Shown here one piece after another: positions 1 to 8,622 of a DNA stretch of 50,584 bases. The notes below the pieces were generated by a model that had not been told where the DNA came from, made no database searches, and saw nothing but the letters and a program-made list of their open reading frames with translations. Within the stretch, counting starts at the first letter, position 1, and every line of letters starts with the position of its first letter. Source of the DNA: Spirochaetales bacterium. Its GTDB lineage: Bacteria; Spirochaetota; Spirochaetia; UBA9216. The stretch is taken from assembly GCA_016342585.1 (NCBI GenBank), contig JAEINK010000037.1, forward strand, positions 1-50,584, written 5' to 3'. Both the position numbers and the translations under genes were made by a program.

Positions 1-91
1 CTAATTTGTTTCTTAATAAGGAATACCGGGGAATTTGTGCTCCTGCTTCAGATCAACAGGCTTTGGGGCACTAATTATTTAATAGTAAACC

Positions 92-124
92 CCCCTTTTG
101 TTGAACAGTGTCCAACAAAAGGGG
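92..124 (-). terminator. Hairpin terminator downstream of the Fe-S gene pair
   Basis: A perfect 12-bp inverted repeat (92-103 against 113-124, CCCCTTTTGTTG and its complement) encloses a 9-nt loop. It lies 70 bp past the stop of the minus-strand GGGtGRT gene. The tract after the stem on the minus strand is only moderately T-rich (GTTTACTATT), so it may act as a terminator or as an mRNA 3'-end stabiliser. I see no gene in bases 1-91. Confidence 0.7.
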
Positions 125-193
125 TTCATATCAGTTTTCATGTCATCCGTGACCTATAAACTGAACTGTCGCATAGTTCAGCGGACGGATAAA

Positions 194-1195
194 CTATTTG
201 GTCATAGCCTGTTCAACGGCAACAGCGATAGCAACGGATGCTCCAACCATGGGGTTGTTACCCATTCCGATAAGTCCCATCATTTCCACGTGGGCGGGAA
301 CGGATGATGAACCGGCAAACTGTGCGTCCGAGTGCATTCTTCCCATGGTGTCGGTCATACCGTAGGAGGCGGGACCGGCGGCCATATTATCCGGGTGGAG
401 GGTTCTACCAGTTCCACCACCGGAGGCTACTGAAAAGTAGGATTTTCCATTCTGGATACACTCTTTCTTGTAGGTTCCTGCAACGGGATGCTGGAATCTT
501 GTAGGGTTTGTAGAGTTTCCGGTGATGGAAACATCAACTCCTTCGGATGCGAGGATGGCAACACCCTCTCTTACATCATCGGCTCCGTAGGATCGAACCT
601 CGGCTCTTTCTCCATCGGAGAAGGCTGTTTCCTTAACAATTTCGAGCTTGCTTGTGGCATAATCGAACTTGGTCTGAACATGGGTAAATCCATTTATTCG
701 GGCGATAAGGTAGGCAGCATCCTTTCCAAGACCGTTCAGGATAACCCTTAAGGGTTCCTTTCTTGCCTTGTTGGCGGATTTTGCAAGACCAATTGCCCCT
801 TCAGCGGCGGCAAAGGATTCGTGACCGGCCAGGAATGCAAAACATTTAGTCTCTTCCTTAAGAAGCATGGCAGCCAGGTTTCCGTGACCGATTCCAACTT
901 TTCTGTCGTCAGCTACTGATCCGGGGATACAGAAAGCCTGAAGGCCTTCACCCAGAGTTACGGCAACATCGGCAGCCTTGGTCTGTCCCTTTTTAATTGC
1001 AACGGCTGCGCCGAGGATGTATGCCCAGGGGGCATTCTCGAAAACGATGGGCTGGATGTCTTTAACGATCTGGTAGGCATCTACCCCTTTCTCTTCACAT
1101 ATAGATCTTGCTTCTTCAATATTCTTGATACCGTGCTGAGCACAGAGAGCATCGATCTGCTTAATTCTTCTGTCGTATCCTTCAAAAAGTGCCAT
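194..1195 (-). CDS. GGGtGRT family protein
   Basis: The 333-residue protein carries the signature that names its family, GGGTGRTLHPDNM, near residues 259-271, followed by a glycine- and methionine-rich C-terminal part. The family is widespread in anaerobes, is usually encoded next to a NifU-like scaffold protein, and has no experimentally settled function that I know of. Here the partner gene ends 7 bp upstream, so the two are very likely co-transcribed and may work together in Fe-S or redox-cofactor handling (inference). No signal peptide or membrane segment is visible, so it should be cytosolic. It starts with ATG. The family call is firm; the role is open. Confidence 0.88.
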   Translation of the reverse strand: MALFEGYDRRIKQIDALCAQHGIKNIEEARSICEEKGVDAYQIVKDIQPIVFENAPWAYILGAAVAIKKGQTKAADVAVTLGEGLQAFCIPGSVADDRKVGIGHGNLAAMLLKEETKCFAFLAGHESFAAAEGAIGLAKSANKARKEPLRVILNGLGKDAAYLIARINGFTHVQTKFDYATSKLEIVKETAFSDGERAEVRSYGADDVREGVAILASEGVDVSITGNSTNPTRFQHPVAGTYKKECIQNGKSYFSVASGGGTGRTLHPDNMAAGPASYGMTDTMGRMHSDAQFAGSSSVPAHVEMMGLIGMGNNPMVGASVAIAVAVEQAMTK

Positions 1196-1202
1196 TCTCT
1201 CT

Positions 1203-1895
1203 CTACTCCTCTCTCGGGTTGATGTATTTTACTGCATCATCATACCGGCCGTAGCTTCCGCTGGCCTTTTTCAGGGCTTCGTCTGCTGAATCACCATTGG
1301 TGATGAACTCCATCATTCTTCCAAGGTTTACAAAAGAATAACCGATGATTTCATCATTCTTATCAAGGGCAAGCTTGGTGGTATAACCTTCTGTTGTTTC
1401 CAGGTATCTGGCACCCTTGGCCTGTGTGCTGTAGACTGTTCCTGTAACGGATCTCAAACCTTTTCCAAGGTCCTCAAGTCCGGCACCGATGGGAAGTCCG
1501 CCTTCGCTGAATGCGGACTGGCTTCTTCCATAAACGATCTGAAGGAAAAGCTCTCGCATTGCTGTGTTGATGGCGTCACAGACAAGGTCGGTATTCATTG
1601 CTTCGAGAAGTGTTTTTCCCGCAAGAATTTCTCCTGCCATGGCGGCAGAGTGTGTCATTCCGGTACATCCCAGAGTCTCTACAAGAGCTTCTACAATGAT
1701 TCCCTCTTTGATGTTTAATGTAAGCTTACATGCTCCCTGCTGGGGTGCACACCAGCCAACTCCATGGGTAAAACCGGAGATGTCTTTGATTTCCTTTGCC
1801 TGAACCCATTTTCCCTCTTCGGGTATGGGAGCCGGACCGTGGTCGCAGCCTTTTTTCACGCAAACCATATTTTCGACTTCGTGAGTATAATTCAC
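1203..1895 (-). CDS. NifU-like iron-sulfur cluster assembly scaffold protein
   Basis: The 230-residue cytosolic protein resembles the NifU/IscU N-terminal scaffold fold as found in the anaerobe proteins that pair with GGGtGRT. Conserved-looking cysteines are C12 and C18 near the N-terminus (CVKKGC), a Cys in GWCAPQQGACKL, and the one in LGCTGMTHSAAM, which corresponds in style to the scaffold's ligand cysteine. The start is GTG at 1895, with TAAGGAG 8 nt upstream. It is the first gene of a two-gene operon with the GGGtGRT gene. Holding a transient cluster is the family expectation and is not shown here. A 10-base direct repeat (GAGTATAATT, plus strand) at 1883-1892 and 1912-1921 straddles the start region. 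Confidence 0.82.
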   Translation of the reverse strand: MNYTHEVENMVCVKKGCDHGPAPIPEEGKWVQAKEIKDISGFTHGVGWCAPQQGACKLTLNIKEGIIVEALVETLGCTGMTHSAAMAGEILAGKTLLEAMNTDLVCDAINTAMRELFLQIVYGRSQSAFSEGGLPIGAGLEDLGKGLRSVTGTVYSTQAKGARYLETTEGYTTKLALDKNDEIIGYSFVNLGRMMEFITNGDSADEALKKASGSYGRYDDAVKYINPREE

Positions 1896-1950
1896 CTTAT
1901 GAACTCCTTATGAGTATAATTTTCTGTTTCGCCTATAATAGAAAATATGA

Positions 1951-1976
1951 GAGGTAATGTATAGATATTACCCCTC
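1951..1976 (-). terminator. Imperfect hairpin between ion-transport operon and Fe-S pair
   Basis: GAGGTAAT at 1951-1958 pairs with ATTACCCCTC at 1967-1976, leaving a small bulge. The hairpin sits about 35 bp beyond the stop of the ArsB/NhaD-type gene on the minus strand and is followed there by a short T-rich tract (ATATTTTCT). It could end the four-gene operon upstream, but the signal is weak. Confidence 0.35.
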
Positions 1977-2011
1977 ACGGGAAAATTAAAGATTTGTTTA
2001 TAGGCTTTCTC

Positions 2012-3289
2012 TTATAAAAATCTGAGATATATGTATGCCGATGATATTATCAGAGTAATGAATGTAATACCGGCACCATATTTGGTAAATTCCAGGAAAG
2101 ATATCTTATAACCGCTCTTTCCGGATATTCCGCAGCTGACTACATTTGCCGAGGCTCCTATCAGTGTTCCATTACCACCAAGACAGGATCCCAGGGCCAA
2201 TGACCACCATACCGGGAGGATGGCATCACTTCCCAGGACATGCCCCATGTTTTCCACCAGGGGTATCATGGTTGCCACATAGGGGATATTATCGACAAAG
2301 GCCGAAAACAGTCCGGAAAACCAGACCATGACGATGGATGTTTTTGCAATATTACCACTTGTGATTTGCAGTACAAGCTGGGCCGCCTTGGATAGAATCC
2401 CGGTATGTACCAGACCGCCAACCATCATGAACAGGCCGATGAAAAAGAAAATAGTTCCCCACTCGACATCGTGAAAGTATTCGTCGACCTCCTCATTCCC
2501 GGCCAGCAGCATGAGAAGGGCGGCACCTGCCAAAGCAATGGTGGCCGGCTCAAGGTGGAATGTTCCGTGAACAAGGAAGCCGGTGATTACCATAAAGAGA
2601 ACAGCCAGAGATTTCTTCAGCAGAGCGGGGTCTTCTATAGAGAGTTTTTCATCAAATTCCATGATCCTGGCTCTACGTTCAAGTGATACATTCAGCTGTT
2701 TTCGAAAAACCAGGAAGGTAAAGAGGTTCAGAACAATCAGGTTGATTAAAACTACCGGCCCCAGGGCAACCACAAAATCCATAAAGCTGAATCCTACGGC
2801 ACTTCCTATCATAAGGTTGGGCGGGTCTCCGATAAGGGTCGCCGTACCCCCGATGTTGGATGCCAGAGCGTTGGTAATGACAAAAGGCAGGGGAGAGACG
2901 CCAAGCTCTACTGCTATAAGGATGGAGACGGGCGTCAGGATTAGTACGGTTGTTACATTGTCGAGAAGTGCTGAAAATACCGCCGTCAGGAGGGAGAGGA
3001 GGATAAGTATCTTTACGGGACTTCCCCCTGCTGCCTTGGCGGCCTTGATGGCCAGATACTGAAACAGTCCTGATTTCTTCGTGATCCCGACGATTATCAT
3101 CATCCCTATCAGGAGGAAGACAACATTCCAGTCAATCTCGCCGAAGGCCTGTTCCTGGGTCATTACACCCATAAAGAGGAAAACCGCCGCCCCTATTAGG
3201 ACTGTCACTGTTTTATTAATGAGTTCAAGGGATATTAGAATAAAGGTACCAATAAAAATTATAAGGGTGAGGAGTGTTAATAGTGTCAT
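2012..3289 (-). CDS. ArsB/NhaD-type (IT superfamily) anion or sodium transporter
   Basis: The 425-residue polytopic membrane protein has about 11-12 hydrophobic segments across its length. The two pseudo-symmetric signature stretches of the ion-transporter superfamily are visible: LLDNVTTVLILTPV followed by NIGGTATLIGDPPNLMIG in the first half, and FVDNIPYVATMIPLV followed by LGGNGTLIGASANVV in the second. This pattern covers ArsB, NhaD-type Na+/H+ antiporters and SLC13-like permeases, and sequence alone does not choose between them. No arsR or arsC lies nearby, and the operon also encodes a Kef-type antiporter, so a monovalent-cation or proton-linked role is more likely than arsenite export (inference). 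It is the last gene of the operon, 6 bp after the EIIA-CBS gene. Confidence 0.85.
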   Translation of the reverse strand: MTLLTLLTLIIFIGTFILISLELINKTVTVLIGAAVFLFMGVMTQEQAFGEIDWNVVFLLIGMMIIVGITKKSGLFQYLAIKAAKAAGGSPVKILILLSLLTAVFSALLDNVTTVLILTPVSILIAVELGVSPLPFVITNALASNIGGTATLIGDPPNLMIGSAVGFSFMDFVVALGPVVLINLIVLNLFTFLVFRKQLNVSLERRARIMEFDEKLSIEDPALLKKSLAVLFMVITGFLVHGTFHLEPATIALAGAALLMLLAGNEEVDEYFHDVEWGTIFFFIGLFMMVGGLVHTGILSKAAQLVLQITSGNIAKTSIVMVWFSGLFSAFVDNIPYVATMIPLVENMGHVLGSDAILPVWWSLALGSCLGGNGTLIGASANVVSCGISGKSGYKISFLEFTKYGAGITFITLIISSAYIYLRFL

Positions 3290-3295
3290 TGTTCG

Positions 3296-4189
3296 TTAAC
3301 CCCTGATAACCTTTTTGATAAAATCCTTGATATGGAGAATACCCACCAGTTGCTCCCCTTCCATGACGGCAAGATGCCTCTTCTTGTGCTGGGTCATTTT
3401 GAGGGCTGCTTCGATTACCGATGATGAGGGGGAAAGGAGTATTTTCGGTTTATGCATTATTGATTCAACCAGGAGTTCATTCTCTTTTCTGAGAAGATCT
3501 TCGAATGGTTCAAGGGTTTTCAAGAACCTGAGGTTCTCCATTTTTCTTGCGTAATCGGGTATGCCTACCTCCAGCAGATCGGAGGAAGTAACTTCTCCCA
3601 CAACTTTCCCTTCACCATTAACCACGGGGAAGTAGCTGGTTCCATCCTGATAGAACCTGTCGGCCAGTTCTCCCAGGGTTGCATCGGCGGAGATCGTCTC
3701 CATTTCTGTGGCCATGATGTCTTCAACCATCAGTTCCCTTTTAACACGAATTTCCTGGAGTTGTTTCAGGAGTTCATCCGGTTTGGTCGATTTACACATC
3801 TGATCAAAAAAGGGTTCATCCTGACTTAATTTCATCAGTACCGAAAGGGTCTGAAGATAGATATTCGAAACATTCACCGACGTAAGCATCACAACAATGC
3901 ACCGGATCAGGGTTCCGTTTTCCTCGAAGGGGGTTTTGGGGATACAGATCCCGATAATCAGATCATCAAATCCTGTCATCCTGGCATGAGGAATGGTAAT
4001 GCCCGTGGGGAATACGGTTCCACCGAGTTTACATCTCTCTTTTATGGCGGTGGATATATCCCCACTTGAGAGTTTTACCCGCTTCTGCTGTTCAAACAGA
4101 GCACTCATTAAATCAACAGCCCCATCTATGGAGGATATCTCTGCCTTCTGGATGATCAGATCCCTGTCCAGTATGGTTACTAACTTCAT
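3296..4189 (-). CDS. PTS EIIA-like domain fused to a CBS-domain pair
   Basis: The protein has 297 residues from the chosen ATG at 4189; AAGGAG lies 9 nt upstream, whereas the in-frame extension to 4225 would overlap the preceding gene. Residues 1-150 form a mannitol/fructose/Ntr-type EIIA domain with the active-site context TGITIPHARM, in which H68 is the expected phospho-histidine. Residues about 155-297 form two CBS motifs (ATEMETISADATLGELADRF and a second ending AVMEGEQLVGILHIKDFI), which usually bind adenine nucleotides. No transport EIIB or EIIC domain is present, so the protein looks regulatory. It lies between an antiporter gene and a transporter gene and probably tunes one or both through phosphorylation and nucleotide binding (inference). 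Confidence 0.87.
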   Translation of the reverse strand: MKLVTILDRDLIIQKAEISSIDGAVDLMSALFEQQKRVKLSSGDISTAIKERCKLGGTVFPTGITIPHARMTGFDDLIIGICIPKTPFEENGTLIRCIVVMLTSVNVSNIYLQTLSVLMKLSQDEPFFDQMCKSTKPDELLKQLQEIRVKRELMVEDIMATEMETISADATLGELADRFYQDGTSYFPVVNGEGKVVGEVTSSDLLEVGIPDYARKMENLRFLKTLEPFEDLLRKENELLVESIMHKPKILLSPSSSVIEAALKMTQHKKRHLAVMEGEQLVGILHIKDFIKKVIRG

Positions 4190-4205
4190 TTGAGTCTTCT
4201 CCTTC

Positions 4206-5891
4206 TTAGCCCAGTTCCCGGGCAATATTCTGCTTTTCCAATATCTTTTGACTTAAGAGCCGGCTGACAGCCCTTTGCTCTATCATTCCCTCAACTTTTC
4301 CTTCGGGATTTACTACCGGGATGTAATCAACACTCTTCTTTTTCATCAGGCTGTAAATTTCCGGAAGAGGTGTCTCTATACCGCATGTGCAGGGTGGGGG
4401 GAACATTATATCATGTGCCAGTATGAACTGTGAGAATTCGGAGGCCATGAAGGTGTCCTTCAGGATATCCATGGTGATAACTCCAAGGAGTTTGTCTTCG
4501 CTGGAGACAACAGGATAAACATAATTATCGTTTTCACTGTAAAGTTTCAGGATAGATTCTATATTCTGATTTTCCTTAATCGCTGTGACACCACTATTAA
4601 TAATGTCCTCAGCCCGGGAGGAGCGGATTAGATCCTCTTCTGTGATATTCAGCCCAATTTCGCCCCCCTTTTTAACAGCATATTTTACGAAAATCGGTCC
4701 GAAAATCTGAACGACAAAGGTCGTTGTGGTGACAAGGATAACGATGAGATCACCAATCCCCTCCGAGAATGTCTCTCCGGCGACAATGGATAATCCCACG
4801 GCCACACCGGCTTGACTGAGCAGGCAGAAGGGGAGGTATTTTTGAACGGTTTTGGGAGCACCCGAAATCCTGGCACCCAGAAAGGCCCCCAGGAACTTAC
4901 CGCTGGTCCTTCCTACCAGAAATATCCCAGCCAGGATTGCCACTATGGTTGTTAACTGGCTGATATCTAGTTTGGCACCGACAAGGACGAAGAAGAGGAC
5001 ATATATGGGTGGGGCGAAGTTTTTGATCAGTCTGAAGGTAGCTTTACTTTTTCTTGGTGCATAGTTTGCCATGAAAAATCCCATGGCCATGGCCCCGAGG
5101 ATCATATCCAGGGATAAAAGCAGGGAAAGGCCGATAAGCAGGAGAAGGGAGCCCAGGGAGAAAGCCAGAATTTTTTCCTCTTCCAGGTATTCCCGAATTA
5201 TGGTTGAAAGACCATACCCCATGACCGACCCCAGTATGACCGAACCGCCGATCTCATAGACAAGGTGGAGGATGTTCATTCCAAGGGTTTGGGTTGTTTG
5301 TCCCAGGAGTACGCCGGCAATGCTTGTGGCCAGGGCAAAAAGGATTAAGGCAATGCCGTCATCCAGGGCAACAATTCCCAGGATGGTGGAGGTCAGAGGG
5401 CCCTTCGTTTTATTTTCCCAGAGGACATCCGTTGTAGCTGCCGGGGCTGTTGCCGACGAAATAGCCCCTAAAAGCAGACCCAGAGCAAGGGCTTTGGGAA
5501 GATCATGAAAAATCATCCACGCGCCGAAAGTTGAAAAGGCTGCGACCACAATAAATGATGAGAGGGCTTCAAAGAGCAGGATGGTAATAAAGCTTTTACC
5601 GTACTTCTTCAGTATCTTGAACTGCAGTTCTCCCCCGATCATTATTCCGATAATTGCCAGGGCAAAGGAGTTGAACGGCTGCAGGCTGCTGACCGTCTCT
5701 TTATTAATAAACCCGATACCAGACTGACCCAGGATAATTCCTACCACAATATAGCCTACGACCTGAGGTATCTTCAGTTTCTGGAAAATCCGGCCACCAG
5801 CAGTACCTAAAAAGAGGACTATCCCCAGAAGCAGGAGCACACTCATCTGCTGAGGCTCTATGAAATTAGTGATTGAATCGAGGATCCCCAT
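4206..5891 (-). CDS. CPA-type cation/proton antiporter with C-terminal CBS domains
   Basis: The protein has 561 residues. Residues about 15-395 form a Kef/Nap-like membrane domain of 12-13 segments with the antiporter motifs GAISSATAPAATTDVL (about 142-157) and an acidic pair D177-D178 in IVALDDGIAL; such a pair is typical of proton-coupled Na+ or K+ antiporters. Residues about 430-555 form a CBS pair in place of the usual Kef RCK/TrkA-N domain. The start codon overlaps the stop of the upstream EIIA gene in TAATG, which implies translational coupling. Exchange of Na+ or K+ for H+ across the inner membrane is expected from the family; ion specificity cannot be read here. CBS domains suggest gating by adenine nucleotides or ionic strength. 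Confidence 0.87.
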   Translation of the reverse strand: MGILDSITNFIEPQQMSVLLLLGIVLFLGTAGGRIFQKLKIPQVVGYIVVGIILGQSGIGFINKETVSSLQPFNSFALAIIGIMIGGELQFKILKKYGKSFITILLFEALSSFIVVAAFSTFGAWMIFHDLPKALALGLLLGAISSATAPAATTDVLWENKTKGPLTSTILGIVALDDGIALILFALATSIAGVLLGQTTQTLGMNILHLVYEIGGSVILGSVMGYGLSTIIREYLEEEKILAFSLGSLLLLIGLSLLLSLDMILGAMAMGFFMANYAPRKSKATFRLIKNFAPPIYVLFFVLVGAKLDISQLTTIVAILAGIFLVGRTSGKFLGAFLGARISGAPKTVQKYLPFCLLSQAGVAVGLSIVAGETFSEGIGDLIVILVTTTTFVVQIFGPIFVKYAVKKGGEIGLNITEEDLIRSSRAEDIINSGVTAIKENQNIESILKLYSENDNYVYPVVSSEDKLLGVITMDILKDTFMASEFSQFILAHDIMFPPPCTCGIETPLPEIYSLMKKKSVDYIPVVNPEGKVEGMIEQRAVSRLLSQKILEKQNIARELG

Positions 5892-6340
5892 TATTTTTCT
5901 ACCATCAGTGAGTACAGGGTCTCCGCATCGGGGGCTTCTATCAGCTTATTCCTGAAGGCGCTATCCTTTAATTTGGTCATAAGTTGTGAGAGGAGGCGGA
6001 TATGGAGTTTATGCTGTTCGGCACCAACAATGATCATCACGACGATCTTTATAGGTTCACCGTCCAGGCTTTCATAATCGGGAACGCCGTCAGGCTGAAC
6101 ACCAATGGCAATGGCGGGCTGGTCAATTCCCCCGAATCTGACATGGGGGATGGCTATACCCAGGCTCATCCCTGTGCTCATAAGCTGTTCCCTGTAAAAA
6201 ATATCGGTTTTCAGGGCGTCTAGATCTTTTATGATATCCGCCCTATGAAGGCTTTCCATTAGTTCGATGAGTACTTCGGTTTTTCCTGTGCTTTCCAGGA
6301 TGTGACAGCAATCTTTCTTTATCGTGCTTTCAATGTTCAT
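5891..6340 (-). CDS. Stand-alone PTS EIIA-like (Ntr/fructose type) regulatory protein
   Basis: The 149-residue protein is a single EIIA type-2 domain, about the length of PtsN. The block FYREQLMSTGMSLGIAIPH matches the family pattern, with H66 as the phosphorylatable histidine. There is no EIIB/EIIC partner and no rpoN or hpr gene in the window, so sugar transport is unlikely. It is the first gene of the operon and is translationally coupled to the antiporter. In E. coli, EIIA-Ntr is known to regulate K+ transport proteins, which makes a similar regulatory contact with the neighbouring antiporter plausible (inference). Confidence 0.87.
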   Translation of the reverse strand: MNIESTIKKDCCHILESTGKTEVLIELMESLHRADIIKDLDALKTDIFYREQLMSTGMSLGIAIPHVRFGGIDQPAIAIGVQPDGVPDYESLDGEPIKIVVMIIVGAEQHKLHIRLLSQLMTKLKDSAFRNKLIEAPDAETLYSLMVEK

Positions 6341-6478
6341 CTTTTTTCTCCTATCAAGAAAACTATAGTCCTAATTATGGAGTAAATCAACAGAGTTTGG
6401 CTTAAATAGGGATAAAAAGTCTATTAATGTCCATCTTTGGGTATTGTTGGGTGGGGTGTGTAAAGTTTCGCTTTCTGT

Positions 6479-8551
6479 TTACTCTTCAACTTCGCTTACA
6501 GGTGAATAGCCCATCGGTTTTTTGAATCGAATAAAGAGGAATCCTATGAAGAGGGTGTTTACTACCGAGACGGCAGCAAAGGTGTTCCATACGGGACTTC
6601 CGGAACCGAGGTTCCCTACATAACTGTAGAGTTTCAGGCTGATTGTGTAGAGGGCTTCATCATTCAGGAAGAGAAGGGGGGCCTGGAAGCCGTTCCAACC
6701 TGCAATGAAGGCTGTCATGACGGCGGTAATCAGGGGAGGCAGGGAGAGGGGGAGGAGTATTTTGAATCCATAAGTCAGATCACCCATCCCTTCAAGTTTG
6801 GCGAGGTCCCGGAAGGAGGCCGGGAGGCTCTCCAGATAGGCCGTCAGGATGAAGAGGGCGAAGGGGATCGAGTGATAGAGGTAGATCAGGATGAGAGGAA
6901 TGTAGGTGTTGATCAGTCCCAGATTTCTGAAGAGTGAGTAGAGGGGGATGAGGGTATGCATTCCTCCGGCTATCCCAATTATCTGGATGAATCCCAGGAA
7001 GGTCAGGGTTCTCTTTTTCCCCCATTTGCTTAGTCTGACCGCCCCGGGAAATATTATGAAGGGGAGAAAAATGGCTGTTACCCCGGCCACAATGAAGGTA
7101 TTCAAAAAGTATTTCAGGATAGACTCTTCGACGAAGATCCTTCTGAAATTATCCATAGTTGCCATGCCGGGAAGTAGGGAGTCCATGTAGCAGGCGCTTA
7201 TTCGCGAAAGACTCATCCAGATAAGCATATAGAGGATGATCAAGCTTATCCCGATGAAGGAAATCGATACCAGGTTTGCCCCCCCTCCCACACCCCTCAC
7301 GGGGATGAATTTGCGGAACCCTAAGCCTTTCCATCTATATTCAGGTATGGATTGAAAGGGTTTAGTCCGCCGCCTCTCGGCGCTGCGGAAGAGGAGGGTC
7401 AGGATTGGAATCAGTATACCCGGATGAAAACCGGTCAGAAATCCATGGATGGCTATCTCAATAATTGTATAGATCAGGTGAACCAGGGTGAGCCAGCCGA
7501 ACCCGATGTGGATTTTGATCCTGACCCGGCCTGCTTTTTTATCTATCACACCTCCCGCAATCCCGAAGAGAAGATAGGCCCCTGCAAAGCTCCAGAGAAC
7601 CGGATTGCCTCCCGGGAGAAGGAGAAGGGCGGAGATGAAGAGGAAGAACCGTACGGATGCCCTCCTTTTTATGAAAATCCAGATAAGCATGATGAAGATC
7701 ACAAGGCCGGCCATGATCAGGGCGTATGCCGCATTTATCCCCCAGTCGTTGGTTTGAAGGAAGACCTCGTAGAGGAATACCCCCAGGGTTGTGGTCGCAC
7801 CCACGATATGCCTTTCGGTAATCCCGCTGATCAGGGGGGGGCCGCCGGCGGTCATCATGAAGACAAGGGTAAACTCCTTGAATGCTTTAATAAAATTCAG
7901 GACTCCCATGGCCAGGAGGGATTCTCTGATTTCCGGAATATAGATATGGATGGCAATTTCCCCCATCCCTGCACCGTCAATCCGGGCGGCTTCGATTACC
8001 TGGCGGCTGACTTTTCGCATATGCCCGGCGAAAACGAAGGCTGAAAGGGGGATGGAGAGCCAGAGGCTGACCATGAGTGCCCCCAGGAAACCGGACAGGG
8101 GATCGGTCATCAGGTTTATCTGTAAGCCCGTAAGCCTCGTTATAACCGATTCGCCCCCATTCCCATGGAGAAAGGCCCGCCAGAGGGGAATAGCTATATA
8201 GACTGGAATGCCCCAGGGTATCAAAAGGAAGTGGTGGAGCATGTCTCGTTTTTTACTCCCCTCTCCTGAACCCACCAGCTTCAGGGCGAGAAGAAATCCA
8301 AAAAACAGGCTCAAAACTACATTGAGGAGGGCCCAGATGACAGTTATGTTCAGGCTGTAGGTGAATGCCGTATCCCCCAGGATAAATCTGAAGTTTTCAA
8401 GTCCGGCAAAGGAGCGCTCACCATAGTAGTCATGAAAAAAACTGTCCCCGAAGGCTGTTATGAAGGGGGCTATCCCGATGAGAAGGATTAAGAGCAGGAT
8501 AGGAATTATGGGAATTTTGTCATTGATCCTGAATAGCGGCTTACGCTTCAT
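6479..8551 (-). CDS. Fused MalF/MalG-type sugar ABC transporter permease
   Basis: The 690-residue membrane protein is about twice the length of a normal permease subunit. Residues about 10-295 resemble a MalF-type subunit, with the EAA loop EAARIDGAGMGEIAIHIYIP that contacts the ATPase. Residues about 300-420 form an additional hydrophobic linker with several membrane segments. Residues about 430-690 resemble a MalG-type subunit with a second EAA-type loop, LAKLEGMGDLTYGFKILLP. Both halves appear intact and the reading frame is continuous. The gene lies downstream of the lipoprotein and binding-protein genes on the same strand. No ATPase gene is adjacent, so a shared MsmX/MalK-type ATPase elsewhere would be needed. 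The substrate is unknown; the fold class points to a sugar or other small polar solute. Confidence 0.85.
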   Translation of the reverse strand: MKRKPLFRINDKIPIIPILLLILLIGIAPFITAFGDSFFHDYYGERSFAGLENFRFILGDTAFTYSLNITVIWALLNVVLSLFFGFLLALKLVGSGEGSKKRDMLHHFLLIPWGIPVYIAIPLWRAFLHGNGGESVITRLTGLQINLMTDPLSGFLGALMVSLWLSIPLSAFVFAGHMRKVSRQVIEAARIDGAGMGEIAIHIYIPEIRESLLAMGVLNFIKAFKEFTLVFMMTAGGPPLISGITERHIVGATTTLGVFLYEVFLQTNDWGINAAYALIMAGLVIFIMLIWIFIKRRASVRFFLFISALLLLPGGNPVLWSFAGAYLLFGIAGGVIDKKAGRVRIKIHIGFGWLTLVHLIYTIIEIAIHGFLTGFHPGILIPILTLLFRSAERRRTKPFQSIPEYRWKGLGFRKFIPVRGVGGGANLVSISFIGISLIILYMLIWMSLSRISACYMDSLLPGMATMDNFRRIFVEESILKYFLNTFIVAGVTAIFLPFIIFPGAVRLSKWGKKRTLTFLGFIQIIGIAGGMHTLIPLYSLFRNLGLINTYIPLILIYLYHSIPFALFILTAYLESLPASFRDLAKLEGMGDLTYGFKILLPLSLPPLITAVMTAFIAGWNGFQAPLLFLNDEALYTISLKLYSYVGNLGSGSPVWNTFAAVSVVNTLFIGFLFIRFKKPMGYSPVSEVEE

Positions 8552-8622
8552 AGGTCCTGAAATACAGGAGCCGGTCTCTTTTGAAAAACCGGCTTCATTT
8601 CCTTTCGATTCGTCTCTCGTTA

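Noticed and set aside
2583..3062. 159-codon plus-strand frame opposite the ArsB/NhaD-type gene
   Set aside because: The Arg/Thr-rich translation is typical of the reverse strand of a membrane-protein gene.
7352..8044. 230-codon plus-strand frame opposite the fused permease gene
   Set aside because: It is a mirror of the permease codons, with low-complexity charged sequence and no motifs or ribosome site.
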